DNA of 64,000 nt from Acestrorhynchus altus (Eukaryota; Chordata; Actinopteri; Characiformes; Acestrorhynchidae), in the NCBI GenBank assembly GCA_034509495.1, contig CM067522.1:19414928-19478927 (forward strand), given 5' to 3'. Positions 23,940-36,183 of the stretch are shown here, in pieces (position 1 is the first letter of the stretch; each line of letters starts with the position of its first letter). Made by a program: the position numbers and the translations under genes. Under the pieces are notes generated by a model. That model saw nothing but the letters and a program-made list of their open reading frames with translations. It ran no database searches and had not been told where the DNA came from.

Positions 23940-24270
23940 CATTAAAACGTCACAGTTTTAACTTTCCTGCCCCTCAAACACTCAACCACTCGTAACACGG
24001 CCACTACTGATCCTCCAGCACTTCTAAAATCAAGGGCACTAACAGACCCTTTACTGCAGCAACAGCCTTTACGATGAATGTTGGAACTTTGCTGTGAGGG
24101 GCATCTGATTGCATTCAGACCCACAAGAGTGAGAACATCCAGCTCTCCAGAAAATGCAGGTTCACTGCTCCACAGCCCAGTGCTGGGGGCTTTATACCCC
24201 TCTAGCCCATTTCAGCATTGGGCGCAATGACCGTAGGCAGTGGGGTCATCTGAAAGTAGGTGAATTCAGT
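23940..24270 (+). mobile_element. Partial MITE copy (43525-44060 family)
   Basis: tctaaaatcaagggcac, ttgctgtgaggggcatctga, ttgcattcag, ctgctccacagcccagtgct and gggctttatacccctc match the full copy in order. Left and right ends are missing. Confidence 0.65.
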
Positions 24271-24579
24271 CATTACAAGGCTTGTCCAGATTCTTTCAGA
24301 CATATAATGTGCCGTCTTTGTAGTCTGTTTTGGTTTTTTCTTCCACACACAGCAGGGTTTGGAGAGTTGAGTGTACATTTTCTAAAGAACAACAGCTACC
24401 CCTAGTGGCCAGCATGGGGTAATGCTGTTTGTATGTATGGTATGTGTTCTGATATAACTCTAAGTCAGGCCTAAGCATTTGGTAAGGATGCAAGGATGGT
24501 CAGCTAAATATCTGAGGTTTAAAATGCTGCCTTCAAGTCAATGTTGGCTATAACGTGAAATCTGGCACGGAGGCCTACT

Positions 24580-25150
24580 GGTTCCATATGGCATCCTGTG
24601 ACACATTTACCACAGATGTTGCAGCTGGGCCTGTACATCCTTCACACTCGTAGGTTGCTGAAGTTGGCATCCCAGGTGGTCCCATAAATGCTCATTTTGC
24701 TATAATTCTGGTGACCGGGCATGTGGCCGCAGAATGTCCTACACATATTGCTGAGCTGTTTAGTGTCCCTTGTATCACTACTGGGGGTGACCGACTGTGA
24801 TACTTGATGACTCCCTAGATCAACACACCAGCATTATGGGGGAGCAATAGCAGGATTTAGGTGTTCACCATGAGGCCTCCATACTTGAACCTGACTGTCA
24901 ACGGATCCCAAACAGAACCTGGATTCATTGCTAAAAGCAATATGATTCCAGTCCATAGCACTCCAGGTTTCATGATCACAACACCATTGAAAATGAGGTG
25001 ATGGTGGTTGGCTGTCAATGAAAGGACACATAATGGGTGTAACCCATCAAGCAACCATCCTGCTCCTCTCAGCCCAGTGATGACCCCTCTCAAAGTCTGT
25101 CAACTGGGCAGAAGGTCTTTGAATGCATCATAGAAGCATGTCTAGCAGCC
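24580..25150 (-). pseudogene. Tc1-like transposase relic
   Basis: The minus strand (about 25031-24834) encodes WCCDHETWSAMDWNHIAFSN followed by ESRF, the region around the first catalytic Asp of Tc1-like transposases, where FSDESRF is usual. The Asp is Asn here, so the copy would be inactive even without its frameshifts. Related sequence lies at 51890-52600. Confidence 0.8.
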
Positions 25151-25329
25151 AACAATCTCCCCAAGAGGTACACTACCCAAAAGTAGGGCAGTGGGGGACT
25201 TTTAGGTCCACCACGCTTAGATGATGCAGGCCTCGTAACACAATTAGTAGGCAGTGTTCTCCTCTAAGCATGTTGAGCTCCAGTGGTGTTGTGATAGCAG
25301 CACTGGGAATATATGGTGGAGGATGGCAT

Positions 25330-25850
25330 TCACATTCACTGTCCATCTATCAGCTCCTCTGACCATACAGGAGCTCTTTGTAGTTCTATAATTCCAGACA
25401 GACTGTAGTTCATCTGTTTCTCTGATACTTTATTCTCCTCATTTCACCCTGATCTTCAACAATCAGGACCCCACAGGACCACCACAGAGCAGCTATTATG
25501 TGGGTGGTGAGTCATTCTCAGCACTGCAGTCACACTGACACGGTGGTGGTGTGTTAGGGTGTCGCGCTGGTACGAGTGGAACAGAACCAGCAGTGCTGCT
25601 GGAGTGCTTAAACACTGTGTCCACTCACTGTCCACTCAATCACACACTCCTATCTAGTTGCTCCACCTTGTAGATGTAAAGTCAGAGACAGACGCTCATC
25701 TGTTTCTGCAGTTTGTGTTCGTCATCTTCTAGTCTTTCATCAGTGCTCACAGGATGCTGTCGGCTGGACATGTTTTTGTTCTCATTCCAGGAGTGATAAT
25801 GAAGAGGTTACACACACTATGGTCATAATGTTATGGTTCTTTGGTGTATA
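25330..25850 (+). mobile_element. Palindromic DNA-transposon copy B
   Basis: It runs from ctatcagctcctctgaccat, through cttcaacaatcaggacccca and ccagcagtgctgctggagtg, to tggtcataatgttatggttc, a degenerate terminal inverted repeat. Confidence 0.8.
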
Positions 25851-26141
25851 TCTATGAATTCCACGTATAAAAGAAGTCAATTGGCTCCTTAATGAGAAAA
25901 TAGACCGATAAGTGCCGTGTTGTGATTTGGACGGGGTTGTGTTGCTAATTCCATCAGGACTAATAAAGCGTATATTAACCTGTCTGTGTGCTGTGTGGTT
26001 TGGGAGCTGAAGCACCTGCTTACGTCCCTGAGAGGGACGAAATAACAACCCCCCACACCAGCACCTCCAGCAGAGAGAGCACAGACAGAGGTGTTGCACT
26101 GCCTGACAGAGACATATTGACCCAGAGCCAAGCCCAATCAC

Positions 26142-26145
26142 TGCT

Positions 26146-26199
<54 letters not shown>
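26142..26199. repeat. (CA)n microsatellite
   Basis: About 57 bp of pure CA dinucleotide. Confidence 0.95.
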
Positions 26200-26202
<3 letters not shown>

Positions 26203-26408
26203 TCCTATATTACTGAGGACAACAAGGTTTTTGTGACATTATAGTAATACTTCACCCTGATCATAACTATACTAACCCTAAATCTAACCCTAACCACTAA
26301 CATACAGAGAGTGCGTGTACATGTATATATTATTCTATCATTATTTTGTTTTATCTATTTTATTGTCTTTTTATTATTTCTATTATTAAGAGTAGACAGA
26401 GGGGCAGT

Positions 26409-26409
<1 letters not shown>

Positions 26410-26482
<73 letters not shown>

Positions 26483-26566
26483 TAGACAGATAGTAGAGTG
26501 TAGATAGAGAGAGACTAGATAAGAGTAGACAGAAAGAGAGTCAGAAAGAGAGTCAGAGAAAGAGAG

Positions 26567-26622
<56 letters not shown>

Positions 26623-26812
26623 AGAGTATACAGAAAGAGAGTAGACAGAGAGATAGAGAGTGTAGACACATAGTAGAGTGTAGATAGAGAGAGACTAGAT
26701 AGACAGAAAGAGAGACAGAGAAAGAGAGTAGATAGAAAGAGACTATATGGAGTATACAGAGAGAGAGAGTAGACAGAGATAGAGAGTAGATAGAGAGAGA
26801 GCGAGAGAGAGA

Positions 26813-26860
<48 letters not shown>
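26410..26860. repeat. Long (GA)n/(GATA)-type purine domain upstream of chfr
   Basis: Three near-pure GA blocks (26416-26476, 26578-26620, 26796-26858) are joined by agagtagacagatag-type units. The block ends about 20-40 bp before the GC-rich putative first exon of chfr, so it sits where a core promoter is expected. Confidence 0.9.
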
Positions 26861-26861
<1 letters not shown>

Positions 26862-26903
26862 AACGGGACTCTCTCTCTGGTTGCAGGAAGTGCTGCTGCA
26901 GGA

Positions 26904-26933
26904 ATGAGAGCAGCGGAGCGGAGCTCGGACTGA
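26904..26933 (+). CDS. Possible upstream ORF, 9 codons
   Basis: ATG AGA GCA ... GAC TGA lies wholly in the putative 5'UTR exon and ends just before the donor at 26935. If the exon assignment is right it is an upstream ORF that could reduce chfr translation. No peptide function is proposed. Confidence 0.3.
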   Translation: MRAAERSSD

Positions 26934-27199
26934 GGTACAAACATTCGGACTGTATTTTGTGTTTAATCCGGATTGACCGCTGGGTTTAATCCGGTTTGGC
27001 GGCTAGGTTTAATCCGGTTTTTTAAAGAGGAGGAGGCGGGCCGGGAGCTAACGCTGCTAACTGCTAACGCCGCTGGTGCTCCGCCGCAGGATCCTGTTAC
27101 TGGTTCTGGTACTGGTTTGGGTCGCGGTCAGTGGGTTTGACCGCAGGCCCGGCCGGTCCGGCTGTGCTGTGTTCGCAGGGAGCTCGGGGAGGTACGTTA

Positions 27200-27414
27200 C
27201 GGGCTGATCCGCTCCGGATTTTCGCTCCGCTATGGGTTTTGACTCAGGATCCGCTGTGGACTCCGCTCCGGGTTTTGTATCCGCTTCGTTGATCGGGACT
27301 CCGCTCCGCAGCGGATCCGCTCCGCCAGCCGGACTCAAAACCCGGAGCGGAGCAAAAACCCGGAGCAGCCCCCGGTCAGCGGATAGGACATAAGACCCGG
27401 AGCGGATCAGCCCG
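27200..27414. repeat. GC-rich inverted repeat in the chfr CpG region
   Basis: cgggctgatccgctccgg at 27200-27217 is perfectly complementary to 27397-27414. The intervening DNA repeats ccgctccgggttttg and its complement, so much of the 215 bp could fold. Confidence 0.8.
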
Positions 27415-27430
27415 AACCCAGCTCCGCAGC

Positions 27431-28824
27431 TTGTTTTTGTTCAGATGAACTTACTTTAAATGTTTTATTTACATTTTATGTGAAAACCCAGCAGTTAAAG
27501 CCACTCAATAACGCAAATCGAAGCGCCACGGTGAGATTTAAAAGCTGTAAAGGCTTCGTTTGTGCAGAACTGCGCTGTTTGTGTGCCAAACTAAAGCTTT
27601 TAAAGCACATTAAAAATAAAATTGACTTATTTTAAAGTGTAAAAGGCTCCACTTGCCTTTACTGCTGGACCTGAAGACGAGCAGTTTTATTTAAAGCTGC
27701 AGGGAAAGAAAATGGATTCATTTCTAAATGTAAACAAATCCTTTAGGGTTTAATTAAAACAGTAATAATGATATTATTAATCATATAAAGAGATGCAGAG
27801 TATGTAGGGATGATGGGAGTGGTGATGGGGAAGCGGTTTTGTGACTGGAGGGTTCCCATTTTATTCCCTGAACAGGCAGGGTGCAGGGTTGCCAGGTGGA
27901 GCAAATAAATCCAGCCCTGAGACTGACTAAACCCCAACTCTAACTCTAAATGTCTTTAAAACCATCAGAGTAGCACCTTAAATCTCCCACCACCTTAAAT
28001 CTGCCAGTCTTAATCAATCATTAAAACCATCAGAGTAGCACCTTAAATCTCTCGCCACCTTAAATCTCCTGCCTCTTTAAATCTCCCACCACCTTAAATC
28101 TGCCAGTCTTAAGTAATGCCTGGTTTCCCCCTTTCATTAGCTGTTTTTATTGAATTGGGATTTCTTTGGTAATTGCTTGGACTGTCTTCCAGTTGATTGA
28201 CTAATGGAGAGCGAAGAATTGAACAAGAACCCTTGGCCTTTATTGTGGCCTTTATTTGGACTGGCTGATAATAGGGGACGTGACACTAACATGGGCTGGT
28301 GGGGTAAAGTGACTTTTACTGAAGGTGATTGAAGATGAGTGATTTTAATCCCGTCCAAATGCACCATGCAAGTTCCCGCATCGTATAAATCCAGAACTTA
28401 TTACCTTCTGTAAATGGAGAAAATAAGGTTATGTAGGTCATATCCTGTGTGAAAAGGCGTCCTGTAGTAAAAATACTTTTCGCAACCTCCACAGGGCTTC
28501 AACGGTCTTAGAGCTAAACCAACAATATTAACAATCATTGTGATGTAAATAATCACAATCATGGTGATAATGATGGTACTAATGATAATCGTATCATATA
28601 ATAATGTCATGCTTATAATAGTGATATTTACAACCAGTATAACCAGTATATCTGTAAACCGTATGACTAATTTTAGTCTAGCTAATTTGTTTATGGCTGT
28701 GAAAGTGATCTAGTCTAATTATAATAAGACTGGTTTATTAGTGAGGTATCGGTATCGGGTATCAGCACTCTCTGCATCCATGACTGTTCATGTACAGCTT
28801 CAGCTGATTTCCTGCTCATTGTAG
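27431..28824 (+). other. chfr 5' intron
   Basis: Runs from the CpG-rich region to the acceptor cattgtag at 28824. It contains a decayed SINE fragment at about 27830-27900 (tattccctgaacaggcaggg) and a small direct repeat at 27960-28115 built from accttaaatctcccaccacc. No coding exon was seen. Confidence 0.55.
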
Positions 28825-28839
28825 ATGAATGTGACCTAA
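28825..28839 (+). CDS. Possible four-codon upstream ORF in chfr leader
   Basis: If the exon begins at 28825 after the acceptor tgtag, it starts with ATG AAT GTG ACC TAA, 25 bases before the main start at 28865. Such a minimal upstream ORF could affect initiation. It depends on the exon boundary. Confidence 0.3.
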   Translation: MNVT

Positions 28840-28864
28840 ACTCCGACCAGCACAGACCAGAAGG

Positions 28865-31800
28865 ATGGAGCCGGAGAGCCGAGGGCAGCCGTGGGGGAAG
28901 CTGGTCAGGGTTGGAGCATCTCCACAGACTGAACTAACACTACTGCTGACCAACCGAGAATGCACTATCGGCAGGAGGAAAGGTAGGTGATAGATTTGTC
29001 ATAGAGCGTCGAGACACGGAATTGTGGGTAATACGTTTGTAATGCAGATTTGTTGTAACACACTTTGATGTTGAAGGGTTTTTGTTGCTCTTTAATGCAG
29101 GATTGCCATTAAAGGTGGATATTAATGTCGTAATTTGAAGGAAAGTGGAATTAAATTGGTCCAGTGTTTTACAAGTTCAGCTGGTATTTGATCTTATTCT
29201 GTTATCGGTAGAAGTTCGGTAGGAGTACGCTGCTGTATTTCAGGAGTTGAAGAAGGAAAGTGGACTGTAATGTGTTTTTTTAATACAAAAAGTGGGTTAT
29301 ACTTTGGTAATGCATGGTTAAGTGCACTTTTAGGACAATCTTTGGTGGCTTATAATCTTTAATAATGTGATATTTGGCAAGAAAAAGATGGCATTCAATA
29401 CAATTCTGGCAGGTTGTACAGTTTTAACATAATTCTAGGCTGAAGGAAGAATATTAAGACAAGGACTGGTGGGTTACAGGGTTCAAATATGGTTTCTTAT
29501 TATTTAAAATATGTGTTATTTAAAGCTGTATGATCTGATTCCAGTGTTCGTACTTTAGGCATTACTGCTCTGATGCAATAATTAAAGGAAAAGTTGGTTA
29601 ATATTATAATAAAATGCAGTATTGCTCTGTTTTAATGCACTTTTAGGTCAAACCATAGTGGGCTATGCTGTTTTAATGCCATATTGGAACAAGGGTAATA
29701 TGAGTTTTACTGTTTTATTCCAATATCACTCCTGTAAGATCGTAATAATTTAATGTAATACAGTGGAAAGGAAAAATGGGCCATACAGTTTAAATGCAAG
29801 ATTAGTTTTTATGTAGTGTTGCCAAAGGGAAAGCTGTTGTTTTAATGCAGAAGATAAACGGCGTACTTGAATTTCATAACTAAAGGAATCTCACACTTTT
29901 TTTTTAAGCAGCTTTTTTCCACCCTTTGACAGAAATGTTCTCCGTGAGGGGGGTTCTAGTCGCTCTTCAGGAGTGTCTGGACTTTATTCAGTGAGTTCAT
30001 GCCAGGCACAATACCCTCTTTAGTTCAGCAAACTAAGGCAACCCCCCCCCCCACTAATAATGACAAAGGCATCTATTGAGCACATGCGTTCAGAATATTA
30101 AGTAGGGTTTTGTGTGGGACGGATCTGTCTCTGTGACTCCGTCTATGGCTGTCTTGATTTACGCTCTTCGGTGTCTGCTTCCCAACTTAGAGCCAAATGA
30201 TATAGATTCATATGTCTGGCTCAGCTGTGTTCACGTGGCAGCTGTGTCTGACACTGTCTGGGGATCATAAGGACACATTTCTACAGATATCCAGTTACAG
30301 TAGACGTAGAAATAAACACTCTATATTAGACGGTTTTATTTTTATAAGAGACAAACCAGAATATAACCAACACAGTGCACCATCCGGTATGATTGACTAA
30401 AGTTTCAGAATCATTAATATTGTTGTTAGTAATTGAAAAGCAGTAGTAAATACAATGTTAACAATGATAATCACAGTGTTGCTGAACATACAGTGATAAT
30501 AGAATTACAGTAATGATGGTAGTAACAATAATAGTATAGAAATCACAGCAGTAATAATGTCAATAATAATTATATCTGTAATGATGATGATGATAATAAT
30601 AATAAACATATTTAATAACAAAAATAGATGTAATCAAAAGTGCTGTTGATGGAAGTAATAAGAACTTATGTAGTAATAATAATAATAACAGAAATAATGA
30701 TCAGTAATAATAATAATAATAACAGAAATAATGATCAGTAATAATAATAAAAACAAATAATGATCAGTAATAATAATAATAACAGAAATAATGATCAGTT
30801 GTAATAATAATAATAACAATAATAATAATAATAATAATAATAAAAACAGAAATAATGATCAGTAATAAAAACAATGATCAGTAATAATAAATAATAGTAG
30901 TAGTAATAATAATATAATAATAACAAAATAATGATCAGTAATAATAACAAAATAATAAGTAAATAATAATAATAATAATAACAAAATAATGATCAGTAAT
31001 AATAATAATAATAATAATAATACGAATAATAACAAAATAATGATGTTATAATAATACTAATAATAACAAAAATAATGATCAATAATAATAAAAGTAATTA
31101 TCAACAATAATAATAATAATAATAACAAAAATAATGATCAGTAATAATAATAGATAACAGTTTTCAGCTAGGCTTTTTTTCATTACTCATATTTTCCAAT
31201 TTGTATTAAAAGAAAATTGACATAAAGGTTACTGGGTGGCTCTGATTGGCTCAGTGGTTTAATGGTCAGTCTGCTTGCATCGACAACTAGAGTCCAAGAG
31301 AGGAAAATTGGCTGCTTTCTCTCTGAGTTGGTAGATGGTGCTCTTTTCCCACAGTGCATTGCTGGCTGGCACAGGTGTTTGTTAATGGTTGCATTGGAGC
31401 TGAGGAGCTGGCACTTTCCTCCGAGTGTGAAGGTGTCACGTGCTTGTCTTCACCCTCCTAAGTGCCGGGAGCATCGTATGTGATTGGGGGATATTATCTA
31501 CAACAGTGTAACCGTTATAAAATCCTCTGTTTTAAAGTAAATATTTTGTTTCCCTGAAACCGTTCAGAGATGCAGAAGCTCTTCAGTCACTTGGGTGTTG
31601 TTCTATTCTGTCCTCCAGGTTGTGACCTGTCCTTTCCTGCTAATAAGCTGGTCTCAGGAGATCACTGCAAAATCACGCAGGATCAAACCTCAGGACAGGT
31701 GTGGCTCGAGGACATGAGGTGAGAGGTCACCTGTTTACTCACATGCAGCACAATATCTGCGAATCAGAACACTTTTCAGTAGTCTTTGTAAAATCCAGAC

Positions 31801-34800
31801 TTCTCGACTTTTATTTCATGATTCTGCTCATGTTCAACTCATTTCTCCAGACTTTTTAGTGCCTGATGTTTCTGACTTTGGTGTCAATATGCACCATTTG
31901 GTGAAGCCAAATCATTAATATCAGTAATAACCAATAAAATCATCTCTTTGTTTTTGTTTTTCAGCACTAACGGCACAGTAATAAACATGTCCAAACTGGT
32001 GAAGAAACAGAGCCACTTGCTTCAGAATGGAGACGTCATCTACTTTGTTTACAGAAAGAGTGAACCAGAGCAGAGTAAGACATATTCTAAACCATCTCAG
32101 ATTTCAACCAGTAAACTGTCTTCCACAAATCTCTTTTTTTTTCCAAAATGGGAAGCTTCTTAAGATTGAATTAATGTCCTTCTTCTTAGCTGCCAGATTT
32201 TAAGTAAAATGGTTCCAGCAGCCCTGATCCAAAGTACTGTTATGTTAAGATTACAGCCATGTTCATTTGGTTCATTGCTTTTTTTTTTTTACCCCTGCAG
32301 TTAAATAACTATCACGTGATTGACTCTTATGGACACTGCAATGTGATCAGAATGGACATCTCTGGTAGAGACAGCTAATGGAGATGTTTGCTGAGTGCAG
32401 GTGTTTTCTGTTTTCCAGATATCGCTTATGTGTATCAGGCCATTAGTCCCAGTCAGGCCGATTCTCAGGATTCTGAAGGTGAGCAAATAAGTAACTGTGT
32501 TTGTAATTATAGTAAGCACTGCATTACATCAGTACTTAATGTAATTTGAGTGGGATTTGTTCTTCAATCACAAGACGGTTGTCCAGAAGACAGTCATTGA
32601 CCCCCTCCACAAAGAGGGTGAGCCACAGAAGGTCATTGCTGGTTGGCTCAGAGTGCTGTATCAAAGCATATTAATGGAAAGCTGACTGGAAGCAGTAAAT
32701 GGTGGGACAAGGTGCACATGTAACAGGAATGACCACAGCATTGAGAAGGGTCAAGAAAAGTGTATTAAAGGCGTTCTGAGAGCTTCACACGGAGTGGACT
32801 GAGGCTGGGTCAGTGCATCAAGATCCCCCATGCACAGATGTGTCCAGGAAAGCTTCAACTGCTGCTATATCAAGCCCCTCCTAAAGCGACCAAAACTACC
32901 AAATGGTTTCCTGACCATAATTTTACTGTACTTGATTGGCCAGCCAACTGAGGCCCATAGAGAATTTAAAGGGTATTGTCAAGAGGAAGATGGGAATCAA
33001 ACCCATCATCCAAGCAACCTGGGCTTCAGTAACATCTCAGCAGTGCCGCAAGCTGATTGCCTCCATGTCACACTGATGCAGTTATTCATAGTAAAGTAAC
33101 CATAACCAAGTGGTTTTACATCGGTGCACTGGCAGGTACAGTGTTATCCATTACATTACACTAGCCATCAGTTTTTGATTGCATTCAGTGACCACATGTT
33201 GGATGACCACCACCCCATCTCATCCTCAACTCCCCAAGTCCTCTCAAAAACAGTTGGAGCAACGTTATTCCAGGCAACACAGTTCCACTGCTCCACAGCT
33301 TAATGCTGGGTTGCTCTATACCCATCTAATCTTCGCCTGATGATGGTGCCAATAAGTTCATGTTTGTTTCTTTACTTCTTTAGAAGAGGTGTCCACAAAC
33401 ATTTGGATGTACAGTGTATTTGTCTTGAGTATAGAACAGCTCTTGCCCTATATGTTGCTGTCATAGAGAAATGACCTTAACTGAATGGTGAAGAAAAGTG
33501 ACCCCGTATGAATCGGACTGAGTTGAGTCTGTGTTCGTTTTAGATGCTGTGAGGAAAAGCTGTTCTGCTGTGATGGATCATATCGATACGGATGTGGATC
33601 CCGCTCCAGTGGAGCCCGTTACGCTCCCGTGTTTTCCCCAGGAGAAGTCGCTTCGGCCCGGATACGAGGATCAGCCGTGCACCTCCAGCTCCAGTGCTCA
33701 CCTCTACCCAGCACCATACACACACACCATGGCTGCCGCTGGTACGTGTGTACTCACACAGCAGGAAAACTGGCCCAAATCTGATTTCAAACCACACCAG
33801 TTTTCCCAAAGTGACTATATCCAACGTTTATCTCGTTTGAGCTCCTAAACGGATGCAAACTCGCCAAAGCTCCATCCCTTTTTTGTAGATATTTATAGAT
33901 GACCCGCTTTATAGTCCCGCAGTGGGGAAATCTACAACATTATAAATAATAAAGTAAACAAAAATAGGTACAGATAATTACAGGGAATTGCTTGTAGGGA
34001 GATGAAACAAGTACTGCGTATTACGGTGTATTGGAAAACTCGAGTGTGTCTGTGCTCTGGGCAGGAAGGACGGACCTGCGATACCACTCCAAAGCACGCT
34101 CAGTGGAGTAAAAGCAAATGACCCTCCTTAACCGTACGGGATGTGCAGGAGCAAAATAAACACGCATTCATGCCGTAATGTTGTTTATTGAGATGAACAT
34201 CCATAACTGTGTTGAACTGAGGTGACGCAGCTGTGGGCTGATGAGGCTGTTGCTGTGTTGTGCAGGTTATGGTGACGTGACTCTAATGGAGCCGTCAGTC
34301 ATCCGGCAGAAGGACTGCAGCCCTGGAGCCTCAAAAACCCTCATGCTGAAGCAAACGAGAGAGATGGTTGAGGATGAGGGTCCAGACAGGAAGAGACAGA
34401 AAACAGGTGATACAGGTGAGCTACTTACCTGACTCTCATATACGCTGGTATGCATAAGGTTGGGCACCTGGAACTTGTGGATTCTTAAATCTCCAAAAGG
34501 CATGACGTTAAAGATGAAACATTCCCTTTGTATTTTACATTTTCAAAATAACAGAAAAGGGACCCTACATGGTTAGTACATTGTAGTGCCCCCTTTGTAT
34601 CACGGGTTTTAGCTTTCGTAGCCAATTCCAATCCATTCTTCCTTGTTCTTCCAGTTCTGTGAAATTCCTGGTCCGTCTTGCATGGTTGCTCTTTTGAGAT
34701 CCGCAGAATTTCAGTGACGTTCAGATCAGGGGACTGTGACGGCCGTGTGAAACAGTTTGCAGCGTTATGTTTGGAAAAATGCTTAAAGTGACGGGGTGGA

Positions 34801-36125
34801 GCGTGGCTACGTCTCAGACGAGGTTTCAGGATTCCTGTTAGTCCAATGGAGATTCAAGATGAACGAGCAATCGAGAGATTCCAGAAGCAAAAGACTTTCT
34901 CAGCAAAATCCACAAAAAATGAAAACAAAAACGGGCAAATAAGAGTAATAAAGTAACCATGTATCATATATATTTATATATATTCATATACATTTGATCA
35001 CTTTTTTGATTCTTAGAATTTAGTTTGCGTATTTCGTGCAAACTTCTTGGCACTAAATTTTTGTTTTGTTTTAGAATTAAATAATTGAATATGATTTCTG
35101 TTCATTTCCTCACAGATGGTGCATACACATTGACTTCCTCCGCCAGTGACTCCTCTCCAGCAGCTCCTGCTAAAGCAGGGAAAGACAGCGGGGAAGGAGC
35201 CAAAACGGACAAGATGGAGGAGTCCCTGACCTGCATTATCTGCCAGGACTTACTGCACGACTGTGTGAGGTGAGGCAGGGTCTCGTCATTTCGGTCTGAT
35301 GTTCACGTTGTTGATTCATTGTACCTGGCGTGAGTTTAATAACTGCTTTAATGCGTTTTCATGGTTAGCCTGCAGCCCTGCATGCACACATTTTGTGCTG
35401 CGTGTTATTCAGGCTGGATGGAGCGCTCCACTTTCTGCCCCACATGTCGCTGTCCTGTGGAGAGGATACGAAAAAACCACATCCTGAACAACCTGGTGGA
35501 GGCTTACCTGCTGCAGCACCCAGGTACACACCACACAACTACAAAAACATCTAGATTCGTGAGAAACTCGGCGGAGAAGAACCCTGATTTAGTTCTAGGG
35601 CTCCCTCCCACTTCAGGCCTCGCACGCTGATTGGTTGAGAAGTGTTTGAACGCTGGTTTCTTATCGCCCTGATTGCGGGCAAGATGGAGCTGCTTAATGT
35701 CAACTCACGACGGATTCTCTAAACTCAGACCTCGTAGGCACACGGAGAAATATGCTTTCTCTGTGTCTCTCTGGTCAATAAGAGAGAGTTTAGTGTACAA
35801 ACTCCAAACCTCGTTAGAACAGATGCAGGCAAACAAACACAGTAAAGAGGAAGCAGAAAGTAGTTGAGATCTTGTGAGCTGGTCTGCAAAGCTTGGTTCC
35901 AAATTTGTCCTGGATGCCTGGATGTGTTTAGTTCCATCACCAGCGACTTATTCAACACCACTAAGCACCTATTTACCAAACCAAGTGTTCTTGACTGTTT
36001 CATTTTGAATTAGTGTCATAGTTAATCGTATTTTAATTCTGGAAATCCAGATTCATTATCATATAACATATAAAACTTGTTCTGTATGCGACACTGATGT
36101 ACACACCTGCTTTAGCGCTATCTCA

Positions 36126-36183
<58 letters not shown>

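Larger units (their letters stand above)
26870..27430 (+). promoter_or_regulatory. CpG-rich promoter region and 5' noncoding exon of chfr
   Basis: CpG-dense sequence, unlike the surrounding AT-rich DNA, marks the likely promoter. Two possible donors for a 5'UTR exon are gag|gtacaa at 26935 and gag|gtacgt at 27192; the acceptor of the coding exon is near 28824. No TATA box was identified. Human CHFR is also CpG-island driven and is silenced by methylation in tumours (established for human). The exact start site cannot be read from sequence. Confidence 0.6.
28983..31618 (+). other. chfr intron after first coding exon
   Basis: AT-rich, with a C run at 30041-30050, an AAT-rich array at 30480-31160 and a SINE-like unit at 31230-31490. 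No missed exon seen: the FHA reading joins directly across the intron. Confidence 0.7.

Noticed and set aside
32830..33099. 89-codon frame in a chfr intron as an extra exon
   Set aside because: It belongs to the Tc1-like relic, and CHFR reads through correctly without it.
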